DNA of 45,076 nucleotides, taken from positions 1-45,076 of the forward strand of contig LOEZ01000084.1 of the NCBI GenBank assembly GCA_001516055.1. The letters are read 5' to 3'. Position numbers and translations under genes: made by a program. This DNA is from Gracilibacter sp. BRH_c7a. GTDB taxonomy: Bacteria > Bacillota > Desulfitobacteriia > Desulfitobacteriales > Syntrophobotulaceae. Positions 16,772-25,697 of the stretch are shown in pieces. The stretch's first letter is position 1, and each line of letters opens with the position of its first letter. Below the pieces are notes generated by a model. The model was not told the origin of the DNA. It made no database searches and saw nothing but the letters and a program-made list of their open reading frames with translations.

Positions 16772-16799
16772 TGAACTTCGAACATCGGACATCGAACAG
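16772..16799 (+). repeat. heptamer tandem repeat before ruvX
   Basis: Four consecutive 7-mers read TGAACTT, CGAACAT, CGGACAT and CGAACAG. They end 19 bp before the ruvX start codon. Copy number may vary between strains. Confidence 0.6.
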
Positions 16800-16817
16800 C
16801 TAATAGGGGGTGGTATT

Positions 16818-17228
16818 GTGAGGATAATGGGGCTTGATCTCGGGGAGAAGACTATCGGGGTGGCGATGAGTGATTCCTTGGCTATGACGGCTCAGGGTTT
16901 GAAGGTAATCAGAAGATCACATAACGAAACCCAGGAATTACAGGAACTATCTGATTTAATTCAAGAATATGGAGTGAATGAGATAGTTTTAGGGTATCCT
17001 AAGAATATGAATGGGACAATTGGGGAAAGTGCCAAAAAGTCTGAAGAATACGCTGAAAAGCTGAAGAAGAAATTTCAGCTGCCAGTTAAACTGTGGGATG
17101 AACGGTTAAGTACGGTTGGTGCTCAGAGGGCTCTTCTGGAAGCGGATGTTTCCCGAGCAAAGAGGAAAAAGGTCATAGACAAGATGGCAGCAGTCTTCAT
17201 CCTCCAGGGCTATCTTAATAGCAGGTAA
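16818..17228 (+). CDS. ruvX: Holliday junction resolvase-like protein RuvX/YqgF
   Basis: 136 residues. RNase H-like fold with the family motifs [12 protein letters not shown] (first acidic residue), [21 protein letters not shown] and the terminal [17 protein letters not shown]. In other bacteria the protein is implicated in pre-16S rRNA 5' processing and possibly junction resolution. A longer frame exists upstream, but the GTG at 16818 has GGGGGTGG before it and gives the normal family length. It resumes the alaS-ireB-ruvX-DUF1292 order after the inserted element. Confidence 0.93.
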   Translation: MRIMGLDLGEKTIGVAMSDSLAMTAQGLKVIRRSHNETQELQELSDLIQEYGVNEIVLGYPKNMNGTIGESAKKSEEYAEKLKKKFQLPVKLWDERLSTVGAQRALLEADVSRAKRKKVIDKMAAVFILQGYLNSR

Positions 17229-17258
17229 AAATGTTATCTATCTTTTTAGTTGGATTAT

Positions 17259-17287
17259 TTGACATTCTTTACCTGTGAGGTTAAAAT
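17259..17287 (+). promoter_or_regulatory. sigma-A promoter for the DUF1292 gene
   Basis: TTGACA (17259-17264), 17-bp spacer, TAAAAT (17282-17287), 29 bp before the start codon. This is the best-matching promoter in the region and gives the small gene its own transcription unit. Confidence 0.65.
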
Positions 17288-17316
17288 TACACTATCTTGT
17301 TTGAGAGGTGATACAC

Positions 17317-17619
17317 ATGACTGATAAAATCAATAAAGAAGAAGAATTGGAAGAAACTTTTGATATCGTAGTATTGAACGATGACGAAGGAAATGAGCAT
17401 GAATTCATGCACTTGGCCTCCCTTGAAGTTGAAGGTAGTACCTATTTCGTCCTCCTACCAGTTGAAGAAACTGAAGACGATGATGAAGAAGCTGAAGCCA
17501 TCATCCTAAAACTAGGTAAGGATGAGAACGGCGAAGATATGCTTATGGATATTGAAGATGATGAGGAATGGGAAAAAGTTGCTGACGCTTGGGAAGAGAT
17601 GGAAGAAGCTGAAGAATAA
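17317..17619 (+). CDS. DUF1292 family protein (YrzB-like)
   Basis: 100 residues, extremely acidic, with the family core (VVLNDDEGNEHEFMHLASLEVEG, then YFVLLPVEE). Function unknown; the family is found in Firmicutes next to ruvX and mltG, as here. The start is at 17317 because GAGGTG precedes it; a GTG nine bases upstream lies inside that ribosome site. A strong terminator follows 70 bp downstream. Confidence 0.9.
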   Translation: MTDKINKEEELEETFDIVVLNDDEGNEHEFMHLASLEVEGSTYFVLLPVEETEDDDEEAEAIILKLGKDENGEDMLMDIEDDEEWEKVADAWEEMEEAEE

Positions 17620-17691
17620 ACTTCGCTCATCTGAAATAGCAACACTAAATGAATCTAGAACGACATATCAATAACTATAACCTATCTATTT

Positions 17692-17725
17692 GAAACTCAC
17701 GACGTAATTCGTGAGTTTCTTATTA
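17692..17725 (+). terminator. intrinsic terminator after the DUF1292 gene
   Basis: GAAACTCACGA and TCGTGAGTTTC form a perfect 11-bp stem with a 6-nt loop, then TTATT. The remaining 160 bp to mltG are AT-rich without a clear promoter. Confidence 0.75.
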
Positions 17726-17888
17726 TGATAAAAAAGATTATAATATAGTTTGGAATTACAACTTACTACACAGATCTCCTTAATAATATTGTCACAGGCA
17801 CTGATTTTTTTGCCAATGTTTCATTAAATATAATTTAGAAAATTAGTAATTTGAAGCTTTTCATCAAAACATAGAAAGAAGAGAAAAA

Positions 17889-18923
17889 ATGAGAAAGAGA
17901 CGTCTTCGAACAACAAGTAGCAAGAAGCTAGGTATATATGTTGTCTTTCTAAGCCTTATAGTTATACCCATAGCTTTCCTCATGTGGTGGTTCGGCAATC
18001 TTCAACCCCTTTCCGAAACAGGACAGAAGGAAATTTTTGAGGTCAAACAAGGGATGACTGCATCTCAAGTGGCTGATGAATTGGAAAAGAGAAGAATCAT
18101 TCAAAGTGCTCAAGCTTTCAAACAGCTATCGAAGTTAAATAATGTAGATTCAAAATTGATGGCAGGGCAATATTTAGTTTCTTCTGCTATGAGTGCCAGA
18201 GATGTATTAGACATCCTGCTTAAAGGACCTGAGCCGGATATAATTAAAGTTACCATTCCTGAAGGATATACAGTGAAACAGGTAGTAAATACTCTGGCAA
18301 AAAACGGACTGGGAACAGAACAGGAACTTTCTAAAGCCATGGAGTCATTTACCACCAAGGACTATAGCTTTTTGCAAGACATTCCTACAGGCAAGGAGCG
18401 TTTAGAAGGATTCTTATTTCCTGATACCTATTTTTTCGATAAAAATGCTGAGCCTAAAGAAGTAATTAATCGTTTCCTTGAGCGCTTCGATAAAGAACTT
18501 AGTGTGGAGACTCGCTCCCGATTGCAAGAATTGAATTTATCTGTTTATGATTGGGTAATCAAGGCTTCTGTAGTAGAAAGAGAAGCTGTTAAAGCTGAAG
18601 AAAGGCCACTCATCGCCGGAGTATTCGATAATAGACTTCGGACAGGTATGCCTTTACAATCTTGTGCTACTGTCCAGTATATTTTAGGTGAGGTTAAACC
18701 TGTTCTCAGCATAGCTGATACAGAAATCGATTCACCTTACAATACCTATAAATACGCTGGTCTTCCTCCAGGTCCTATCAGTAATCCGGGTCATGCATCA
18801 CTCGAAGCCGTACTATATCCTACTAAGACAGACTACTTCTATTTCGTAGCTAAGTCGGACGGTTCGCATGCTTTTGCTGTAACTTATAATCAGCATTTGC
18901 AGAATATTAATCAGTATCAGTAA
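17889..18923 (+). CDS. mltG: endolytic transglycosylase MltG
   Basis: 344 residues: basic N-terminus, one membrane helix (about 18-37), a LysM-like subdomain, and the YceG catalytic domain. The catalytic Glu is in SVVEREAVKAEERPLIAGVF. The hallmark blocks PLQSCATVQYILG and SPYNTYKYAGLPPGPISNPG are intact. MltG cleaves nascent glycan strands at the membrane and sets their length. In the usual gene order yrrM/U32 peptidase genes would follow; here an RpiR/ECF block intervenes. Confidence 0.95.
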   Translation: MRKRRLRTTSSKKLGIYVVFLSLIVIPIAFLMWWFGNLQPLSETGQKEIFEVKQGMTASQVADELEKRRIIQSAQAFKQLSKLNNVDSKLMAGQYLVSSAMSARDVLDILLKGPEPDIIKVTIPEGYTVKQVVNTLAKNGLGTEQELSKAMESFTTKDYSFLQDIPTGKERLEGFLFPDTYFFDKNAEPKEVINRFLERFDKELSVETRSRLQELNLSVYDWVIKASVVEREAVKAEERPLIAGVFDNRLRTGMPLQSCATVQYILGEVKPVLSIADTEIDSPYNTYKYAGLPPGPISNPGHASLEAVLYPTKTDYFYFVAKSDGSHAFAVTYNQHLQNINQYQ

Positions 18924-18973
18924 GGTTTTCCAATATATCTTTTCTTTCATCTTCTTAAGCAGCACTTTTTACG

Positions 18974-19816
18974 TTAATACCTAGGAATAAACGCTTCGTA
19001 GTTTTTTCGAAGTTGATGGAGATCATTTAATTTGCTAAGAGATTTTTCTTCATTCTTTTGGGAAACTCCCACAATCAGGGATTCGACAAGAACGACCGGA
19101 GCAACCATAGAATGAAATTCCCATAACTCTCCCCGTGCGGTATAAAAGATGATATCGCTCATTTCTATCATTTCCGAAACCAACAGATCGGTAATGAGGA
19201 TAGTGGTACAACATTTTTTTTTCGCATAATCGAGCAGGACCCTGATCTCTTGCAACATATTTACAAAACCAAATAGGATGATAACATCTTCGTCAGTGAC
19301 ATTCACAAGTGTTTCGAATATTTCATGCCCGCTTTTGGGCATTTTTTTTATGTTAAAACCTATTCGATTCAGCCGAAATTCTAAAAGGTTAACCAAACAT
19401 TCACAAGGACCGGGTCCATAAATATAAATATTTCTGGCACTGTTCAGGGCTGAAATGGCTTTTTGAAATTGATCCGCGGCAAGATATTTTGATGTTTCAC
19501 TTAAGTTATTGGCCGCTAAACTGAACATTTCGACTTGCAGATCTTCCTTTTCTGTTTTGCTTAAGATATCCTCCAGCTTATTAGCAGGGGTTGTGAGCAT
19601 CTTGTTCCTTAAATAATTTTTAAATTCTTTATTGCTGTCGAAGCCGATCGTTCGCCAAAAACGGGAAACGGTTGCGGAACTTAGTTTTAATTCGTCGGCG
19701 ATTTCTCTTTCAGTTAGATAGGCAAGACGGGTAAGATTTTTAGAGATAAAATCAGCGATCTTTTTCTGACTGCCGGTCATGTCTTCCAATGAAATATCTA
19801 AATCTAAAAAGTTCAT
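18974..19816 (-). CDS. RpiR/MurR family transcriptional regulator
   Basis: 280 residues. N-terminal helix-turn-helix of the HTH_6 type (about 1-77, with LTEREIADELKLSSATVSRFWR) and a C-terminal SIS domain (about 120-260, around NIYIYGPGPCECL and IILFGFVNM), which in this family binds phosphosugars or related metabolites. It is divergent from the ECF transporter operon across a 263-bp gap holding a TGAAA-N6-TTTCA dyad, so it very likely controls that operon. An SIS sensor hints at a sugar-phosphate-like signal, but the ligand is not known. Confidence 0.9.
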   Translation of the reverse strand: MNFLDLDISLEDMTGSQKKIADFISKNLTRLAYLTEREIADELKLSSATVSRFWRTIGFDSNKEFKNYLRNKMLTTPANKLEDILSKTEKEDLQVEMFSLAANNLSETSKYLAADQFQKAISALNSARNIYIYGPGPCECLVNLLEFRLNRIGFNIKKMPKSGHEIFETLVNVTDEDVIILFGFVNMLQEIRVLLDYAKKKCCTTILITDLLVSEMIEMSDIIFYTARGELWEFHSMVAPVVLVESLIVGVSQKNEEKSLSKLNDLHQLRKNYEAFIPRY

Positions 19817-19878
19817 ATGGGTCCTCCTTAAGCGAATTAGGACTATCTAACTTATATTATAAACAATTTACTGCAAAA

Positions 19879-19894
19879 TGAAAGAATAATTTCA
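19879..19894. promoter_or_regulatory. putative RpiR operator
   Basis: Inverted repeat TGAAA-N6-TTTCA, 63 bp upstream of the regulator start, between the divergent genes. RpiR-type regulators often bind A/T-rich dyads with GAAA/TTTC arms. An overlapping 8-bp palindrome TTCATGAA lies at 19891-19898. Confidence 0.4.
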
Positions 19895-19964
19895 TGAATT
19901 ACTATATGTATATTAATTTACATTAAGTTAATGGTGGTTTAATCCATAGTTAATAATACTTGCT

Positions 19965-20079
19965 TATAATGAACTTATCGGAAGGACAGACAAATATGAT
20001 GTCATCCCAATTGCGGGAGGTGAAACTAAGGCCCCGGTCCACAATTTAATATGAAATCGTATTAAACAGGAGGTTGATT
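19965..20079 (+). promoter_or_regulatory. -10 box and structured leader of the ECF operon
   Basis: TATAAT at 19965-19970 has no good -35 element, as in activator- or repressor-controlled promoters. The leader of about 100 nt that follows can fold with a closing helix GGAC/GTCC around small hairpins, including TCCC/GGGA with a 6-nt loop. It matches no riboswitch class I recognise and shows no terminator before the coding start, so a riboswitch is only a possibility. Confidence 0.35.
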
Positions 20080-20943
20080 ATGGCTAATTCATTAACTCAA
20101 ACTCAAGTAAACCAGTCTAAAACACTCATGCTATTTATACTTGCCATGTCTTTATCGGGTTTAGAAAACCTGGTAGCTGAGATCATTCCTGAATTTCAGA
20201 TTGGACCCATCGAATTGGGAATATCCAGTTTCATCTTTATTCCCCTTGTACTTGTTATTCTTTTTGATAATATCTGGGTGGCGCTGGCTGCTCCAATCGG
20301 TGAAATTGTTTTTGCCGACCTGATCTTAGGGGAATTTGGCGGGTTAGGCGAATTCGAAGAGGTTATCCTGCTTACAATGGGACTTTACCTGGCAGGAAGA
20401 TTAGTTAAAGATGTTGCCAGCCGCAAACAGTTAATCATCGCAGCATTGGTAGGTTTTGGCTTTACAGAATTGGCCGGAACCATGATCGATATCGGCAAAG
20501 TATGGATCGGAATTGAACAGCTGGAAGCTGTCCCCGGACTGCCGGAAAGTATTGTCGCGCTTGAAGGTATTGATTTTCTTGTGGAATTTGTCATAACTGG
20601 AATTATATTTGGTGTACTTCCCACTTTATACTTTGTGCCCCGCCTCTATGGGAAACTTGAACCGATGTTGGGTATTAAACCTCGGGAAATCGATGACTCC
20701 CGCAATCCTCTTCCCATCGCTGTAACCATTGGAGCTGTTATTGCCGTAATCCTGGGTACTACAGTGGCCTTTATTTCGGAAATGGGCATCAATATTATCG
20801 AATGGGAAGCAGATTTCCTGGATAAATTCGGTGACAACTTTATTTGGGTTCCGATTGGCATTGCAGCCCTTGTTGCCGTTATTACCTTTATACTTGCCAA
20901 AAATGGAAAAACAAAGGAAGCCAAAGCATCACAGGAGGGTTAA
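20080..20943 (+). CDS. ECF transporter S component, substrate unknown
   Basis: 287 residues, six to eight hydrophobic segments, with an alanine/glycine-rich core. Its operon position directly before fused ECF ATPases and an EcfT-like gene identifies it as the substrate-binding S component. It is longer than typical S components (about 170-220 residues), with an additional helical segment around residues 145-165 and a C-terminal membrane section after a charged loop near 210. AGGAGG lies 6 nt before the ATG. No vitamin-specific S family could be recognised. Confidence 0.75.
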   Translation: MANSLTQTQVNQSKTLMLFILAMSLSGLENLVAEIIPEFQIGPIELGISSFIFIPLVLVILFDNIWVALAAPIGEIVFADLILGEFGGLGEFEEVILLTMGLYLAGRLVKDVASRKQLIIAALVGFGFTELAGTMIDIGKVWIGIEQLEAVPGLPESIVALEGIDFLVEFVITGIIFGVLPTLYFVPRLYGKLEPMLGIKPREIDDSRNPLPIAVTIGAVIAVILGTTVAFISEMGINIIEWEADFLDKFGDNFIWVPIGIAALVAVITFILAKNGKTKEAKASQEG

Positions 20944-20944
20944 A

Positions 20945-22699
20945 ATGCCGCAAGGGATTATTCACATCGAAGGACTGTCTTTTACTTATCCCGGAAGTGG
21001 CTGTCCAGTATTAAAGAATGTTGATTTAGAAGTAGAAAAAGGAGATTTTGTCGCTGTCATTGGTAGCAATGGCAGCGGCAAAACAACTCTTTGCAAAGCC
21101 ATGAACGGCTTGATTCCCCAATATATATCTGGGGATTTTGCGGGCAAAGTGGAAGTTAACGGACTCAATACCCTGGAAACGACAGTTGCTTCCTTGGCCC
21201 GGCATATTGCCTATGTTTATCAAGATTTTGAAAACCAACTGGTACGTTCCACTGTCTACGAGGATGTTATCTTTGCACCGTTAAATTTTGGTTTTGCCGA
21301 TTATCGCGAGAGAGGGCTGCAAGCTTTAAAGATCTTGGGTTTAGAACACCTGAAAGATAGATTTATATGGGAGCTTAGCGGTGGGCAAAAACATCTCGCG
21401 GCCATGGCTGGTGCTCTTTCCCTGGGCCCGGATATTATTATCGTGGACGAACCGGCTGCCCAGCTTGACCCTCTTACTGCAGTTCGGGTGTATGAGAAGT
21501 TGCAAATTCTTAACCGCGATTATGGAAAAACGATTATTGTGATCGAACATAACAGCGAGTTTATTGCGGATTACTGCCGGTCGGTCATTATGATGGATGG
21601 CGGGTGTGTCTTCTGGCAAAAACCCGTGCGAGAGGCTCTAAACAGAATAGACGAATTAAAAGAGAGGAATATTCATCCTCCCCAGGTTACACAAGCCGCA
21701 CACCTTCTTTTCCAATCAGGGAGCGGTAAAAACAATGTTGGGAACTATCCCATTCAAATTGCAGAGAGTGAAGCATATTTTGCAGGTATCAATCTAAAAC
21801 CTTCATGTTGTGCTCATTCAATCACGGAACCTAGTCCGGCAAATAACAGGGAACCTGTAATTACGTTTCAAGGTGCTTCGTATGGATATAAAACCCTCGA
21901 GAATACAACTCATTATGTACTGAGCAATGTTGATTTTACCATCTATGAAGGAGACCGCCTAGCCATCGTCGGAAGTAACGGGGCCGGCAAATCAACCCTG
22001 CTCAAATTGATCTCGGGAATTATCAAGCCCCAGTCAGGAGGAGTGACAGTCTACGATTCAAATACCCGGGATGCATCTCCGGAAAACTTAGCAGAGATCG
22101 TCACCTATATTTTTCAGCACCCTGAGGAAATGTTTATTGAAGATTCTATCCGCAGGGATATTGAATATTTTTTAAAAGTCCGGAAGAATCCGAATCTGGA
22201 GGTTCTGGTCGACCAGGTCGTCAACGGTTTACAACTTACAGAACTACAGAATCAAAATGGCAGATTATTAAGCGGTGGGCAGCAGCGTCGTGCCTCCCTG
22301 GCTATTGGCGTCGCAACTCATCCATCGGTAATTCTCCTGGATGAACCTACCGGCAGTCTGGATATTTCCAGCCGCAAAGAGATGGTAGCTATGTTGGAAT
22401 ATTTGAAGGATCGAGTCAAAACAGTGATTGTTGCTACCCACGATATGCAGCTTGCAGCTGAATGGGCCAACAGGATAGCAGTAATGAAAGACGGCAAAAT
22501 TATTGAAGACAGTGATAAATATAGGGTCTTTGGCAATCCTGCACTCCTGAAAGAGGCTAACCTCAGACCTCCTCAGATCGTAGAATTATGTCATGATTTG
22601 GGTATTAGTCCGGTAGCTTTTAGCCTCGGGGAATTTTCCAATCGTTTGGTATTGGGAAAGGAGGATCATCATGGAAAATATTATGAAACGGTTGAATAA
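20945..22699 (+). CDS. ECF transporter, fused double ATPase (EcfA-EcfA')
   Basis: 584 residues containing two complete ABC ATPase domains. The first (about 1-250) has Walker A GSNGSGKTT, signature LSGGQK and Walker B IIIVDEPAAQLDP; the second (about 300-550) has GSNGAGKST, LSGGQQRR and VILLDEPTGSLD. They are joined by a roughly 60-residue linker with several cysteines and histidines. The ATG one base after the S gene stop, with AGGAGG, is the start; a longer frame upstream overlaps the S gene and is rejected. It powers uptake by the S/T complex. Confidence 0.92.
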   Translation: MPQGIIHIEGLSFTYPGSGCPVLKNVDLEVEKGDFVAVIGSNGSGKTTLCKAMNGLIPQYISGDFAGKVEVNGLNTLETTVASLARHIAYVYQDFENQLVRSTVYEDVIFAPLNFGFADYRERGLQALKILGLEHLKDRFIWELSGGQKHLAAMAGALSLGPDIIIVDEPAAQLDPLTAVRVYEKLQILNRDYGKTIIVIEHNSEFIADYCRSVIMMDGGCVFWQKPVREALNRIDELKERNIHPPQVTQAAHLLFQSGSGKNNVGNYPIQIAESEAYFAGINLKPSCCAHSITEPSPANNREPVITFQGASYGYKTLENTTHYVLSNVDFTIYEGDRLAIVGSNGAGKSTLLKLISGIIKPQSGGVTVYDSNTRDASPENLAEIVTYIFQHPEEMFIEDSIRRDIEYFLKVRKNPNLEVLVDQVVNGLQLTELQNQNGRLLSGGQQRRASLAIGVATHPSVILLDEPTGSLDISSRKEMVAMLEYLKDRVKTVIVATHDMQLAAEWANRIAVMKDGKIIEDSDKYRVFGNPALLKEANLRPPQIVELCHDLGISPVAFSLGEFSNRLVLGKEDHHGKYYETVE

Positions 22700-23483
22700 A
22701 ATCTCTGTTGAAAACATCAAACTGGAAATCATGCGAACCACCTTTGGCAACAGGGACACTTTTCTTTCCCAATTGGATCCCCGGGTTCTAATGTTCTGGT
22801 ACCTGATTTTTGCCATTTTCCCATGGTTTATTTATGATAAGATTGTTTTAGTAGCTTTGCTGGCATTTGTGACTTTTATCGCTGCAATCTCAAAAGTCAG
22901 TAAAGTGATTATTTTTTTGCTTTGTTTTGGGATAGCGTCTGAAATAATCTGTTACGGGATCGTTGCCTACTTTTTAGGTGGAGGCCTAGAAGCATTTCTG
23001 GCCTTGATAGGACTCACCATGAAGCTGGCTACGATCTCCCTGGCAAGCATTGCAATTTTCGGTAATATCGATCCTGAGCGGCTGAGTGACGCTTTATTAA
23101 GCTGGGGGGTTCCCGGACAGATTACATTTGCCGTATCCTTCGGTTACAGAATGGTACCGGTGCTGATCGAAGAATACAATAATATTATTAATTCTTTTCG
23201 GCTAAGAGGGAAATCTCCTGAACATAAAGGTTTTCTATACTGGCGTCAACTACTGCACATGCTAAAAATTGCGATCTACGCATTTTATCCGCTGATCTTT
23301 AATACGGCAAAACGAACGAGAACTACTGTAGAGGCCCTTGAAGTACGGGGGTTTTCCTACGCTTTACAGAATAAAGAGGTTAAAAAACTTAAATTAGCTT
23401 ATCTGAAAATCAGACTGAAGGATATCGCATTTTTAGCTGGCTCAGTATCGTACGTTATTTTTTTAATGATCATCGTAAAGTAA
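22671..23483 (+). CDS. ECF transporter T component
   Basis: 270 residues, five to six membrane helices. The paired Arg-Gly motifs that couple EcfT to the ATPases are visible as NSFRLRGKS and EALEVRGFS in the C-terminal half. The gene overlaps the ATPase gene by 29 bp and has AAAGGAGG at its start, so subunits are made together. The S-AA-T set is a complete dedicated (group I) ECF transporter rather than a shared module. Confidence 0.9.
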   Translation: MENIMKRLNKISVENIKLEIMRTTFGNRDTFLSQLDPRVLMFWYLIFAIFPWFIYDKIVLVALLAFVTFIAAISKVSKVIIFLLCFGIASEIICYGIVAYFLGGGLEAFLALIGLTMKLATISLASIAIFGNIDPERLSDALLSWGVPGQITFAVSFGYRMVPVLIEEYNNIINSFRLRGKSPEHKGFLYWRQLLHMLKIAIYAFYPLIFNTAKRTRTTVEALEVRGFSYALQNKEVKKLKLAYLKIRLKDIAFLAGSVSYVIFLMIIVK

Positions 23484-23500
23484 CTTATAAGGAGAAAAAA

Positions 23501-24268
23501 ATGGATATTGATCTACACTGTCACGCCAAGCTTTCCAAAGGAAGCTCATTTAACATTAAACATTTTCTTAAAATTAAGAAGTCAGCTTTAAGAAATGGTC
23601 TTCAGGCCATAGCTCTGACAGAACATTTTGATACCAACAGATTTACAGAAATCTATGAAGTACTGGAACAACATTATCAATACCAAAACGATTATTTTAA
23701 TATTGAAGGACTAAAGGTTTTTTGCGGTATGGAAGTTGATATCAAAGAAGGTGGGCATGTCCTGCTGATCGGTAAAAGGGAGGATGTTTTGAGCCTGCAT
23801 AAAGAACTGTCACCTTTTCTTGCCGGTAATACATATCCCTCTCTGGAGTACTTGACAGAAGAAGCGAATAAACGTGAAATGATAAAAATCGGGGCACATC
23901 CCTTACGAAATGATAATCCATTAGGTAAACTCCCCGATACTTTATTAAAAAAACTTGATTTTTTGGAGCTAAATGGTAAAGATATAAAAAAAAGTAGTTG
24001 CGTATTTCAACTGGCGGAACGCCTTGACCTTCCTGTGGTAGCCGGAAGTGATACCCATCTTTGGCTACAGGTGGGTTGTGTTAGAAACCGTCTGGACAAA
24101 GATTGCACTACAGTAAGCCAAATCAAAGCCGCCCTTGAGGAAGGCAAATACGATACATGTATTACCTCCGGAATTAATATTAAGCTGTCTTGTGCCAAAA
24201 TCGCAAAAAAAATTTTAAAAAAACTTTCTGCGCGTAATCGTACGGATGTTTTCAATCATAACAACTAA
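23501..24268 (+). CDS. PHP-domain phosphoesterase-like protein
   Basis: 255 residues with PHP metal-site motifs in order: DLHCHAKLS, LTEHFD, GMEVDI, IGAHPLR and AGSDTH. This suggests a trinuclear-metal phosphoesterase, as in histidinol-phosphate phosphatases and nucleoside phosphate phosphatases; the substrate is unknown. It lies 17 bp after the T component and is the last gene before a terminator. Linkage to an SIS-domain regulator and transporter suggests it acts on the imported compound or a phosphorylated derivative. Confidence 0.85.
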   Translation: MDIDLHCHAKLSKGSSFNIKHFLKIKKSALRNGLQAIALTEHFDTNRFTEIYEVLEQHYQYQNDYFNIEGLKVFCGMEVDIKEGGHVLLIGKREDVLSLHKELSPFLAGNTYPSLEYLTEEANKREMIKIGAHPLRNDNPLGKLPDTLLKKLDFLELNGKDIKKSSCVFQLAERLDLPVVAGSDTHLWLQVGCVRNRLDKDCTTVSQIKAALEEGKYDTCITSGINIKLSCAKIAKKILKKLSARNRTDVFNHNN

Positions 24269-24346
24269 ATATTGGAATAACATGAGAAAGATGGCAATAA
24301 TACTGGATAAATAGTATTAGTATTATATATAAGTTGAACAGTAAGT

Positions 24347-24395
24347 AAAGGGGGACGCAGCGAAACTAATTAAGATTCGTTACGTCCCCTTTAAT
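24347..24395. terminator. bidirectional terminator between ECF operon and trpB
   Basis: AAAGGGGGACG pairs with CGTCCCCTTT around a roughly 25-nt loop with a second short helix (CGAA/TTCG). A/T tracts lie on both sides of this convergent junction. Confidence 0.7.
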
Positions 24396-24439
24396 TGTTT
24401 TTGAAGATGCATTTTAGTTATTGGAGCGAGCTTTAATTG

Positions 24440-25618
24440 CTACTTCTGCATCATCTCAAAGATTTGCCTTACATCCTTATCTCCACGACCGGAAAGATTG
24501 ATTACCAGAATTTTGTCCTTAGCCATTTGTGGAGCCATCTTCAGAGCATGTGCAACAGCGTGGCAGCTTTCCAGGGCAGGGATAATACCTTCAGTTCTGG
24601 ATAATAGATGGAAAGCTTCCAAAGCTTCCGCGTCGGTGATACTAACATATTCAGCCCGACCAATATCATGGAGGTAAGAGTGTTCAGGACCTACTCCAGG
24701 ATAATCCAGCCCTGCAGAGATAGAGTGAGTCTCTAGCGGCTCGCCTTTTTCATCAGCCATCATATAGCATTTAAAGCCATGGATGACACCGGGTTTGCCA
24801 GCGCAGATAGGAGCAGCATGCTTGCCTGTTTCCATCCCATATCCGGCAGGTTCAACTCCAATCAGCCTTACATCCTTATCAGGGATGAAGTCGGCGAAGA
24901 TGCCTATAGCATTACTGCCTCCTCCGACACATGCCAGCACAGCATCAGGTAGACGACCTTCCGCTTCTAGGCATTGAGCTTTTGCTTCCCGACTGATTAC
25001 AGATTGGAAATGTTTAACCATGGTAGGGTAGGGATGAGGACCAACAGCCGAACCTAACATATAGTAGGTATTCTCATAATTAGCGATGAGGTCATCAAGA
25101 GCGGCATCGACAGCATCCTTAAGAGTTCTGCTTCCTCTGGTGACAGCAACTACTTCAGCACCCAGAAGTTCCATACGGAAGACATTAAGTGCCTGACGTT
25201 TGGTATCTTCTTCGCCCATATAGATTACACATTCCATATCGAAGAGAGCACAAGCGGTAGCGGTAGCAACTCCATGCTGACCTGCTCCTGTTTCAGCGAT
25301 AACCCGTTTCACACCCATTCTTTTGGCTAGTAATACCTGACCGATTGTATTATTGATCTTATGAGCTCCGGTATGATTTAAGTCTTCGCGTTTGAGGTAG
25401 ATTTTAGCACCTCCAAGCTGCTTAGAGAGCTTCTCCGCAAAATAAAGAGGATTGGGGCGGCCAATATACTGTTTAAAGTAGTAATCCAGTTCTTTTAAGA
25501 AATCAGGATCGTCTTTATACTTCTCAAAAGTATCTGCTAGGATATCCAGTACGTTCTGTAGCTGAGGGGGGACAAAACTGCCCCCATATTCACCGAAATA
25601 ACCTTTTTCTGTAGACAT
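24440..25618 (-). CDS. trpB: tryptophan synthase beta chain
   Basis: 392 residues, a TrpB1-type enzyme by length and opening ([16 protein letters not shown]). PLP lysine in HTGAHKINN, catalytic Glu in ETGAGQHG, phosphate-binding GGGSNA. It joins indole and serine to form tryptophan. No trpA or other trp gene is nearby, and a tryptophan T-box precedes it, so it is a single-gene unit tuned to uncharged tRNA-Trp. It may salvage indole or be a second copy beside a full trp operon elsewhere; the window cannot decide. Confidence 0.95.
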   Translation of the reverse strand: MSTEKGYFGEYGGSFVPPQLQNVLDILADTFEKYKDDPDFLKELDYYFKQYIGRPNPLYFAEKLSKQLGGAKIYLKREDLNHTGAHKINNTIGQVLLAKRMGVKRVIAETGAGQHGVATATACALFDMECVIYMGEEDTKRQALNVFRMELLGAEVVAVTRGSRTLKDAVDAALDDLIANYENTYYMLGSAVGPHPYPTMVKHFQSVISREAKAQCLEAEGRLPDAVLACVGGGSNAIGIFADFIPDKDVRLIGVEPAGYGMETGKHAAPICAGKPGVIHGFKCYMMADEKGEPLETHSISAGLDYPGVGPEHSYLHDIGRAEYVSITDAEALEAFHLLSRTEGIIPALESCHAVAHALKMAPQMAKDKILVINLSGRGDKDVRQIFEMMQK

Positions 25619-25697
25619 TAGTAACCCTCCAATTTTTTATTTTAAAATTTTTTGATTTAGTTTTACCCCAGAATCCGAAAGCAAGTCTGGATAAAAT

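Noticed and set aside
16356-16774. Several 60-70-codon frames on both strands between the reductase gene and ruvX
   Set aside because: They lie over the repeat element or shadow the reductase end; no family resemblance and no convincing ribosome sites.
20831-20944. N-terminal extension of the ECF ATPase
   Set aside because: It overlaps the S component in another frame; the ATG at 20945 has AGGAGG and begins the ABC domain properly.
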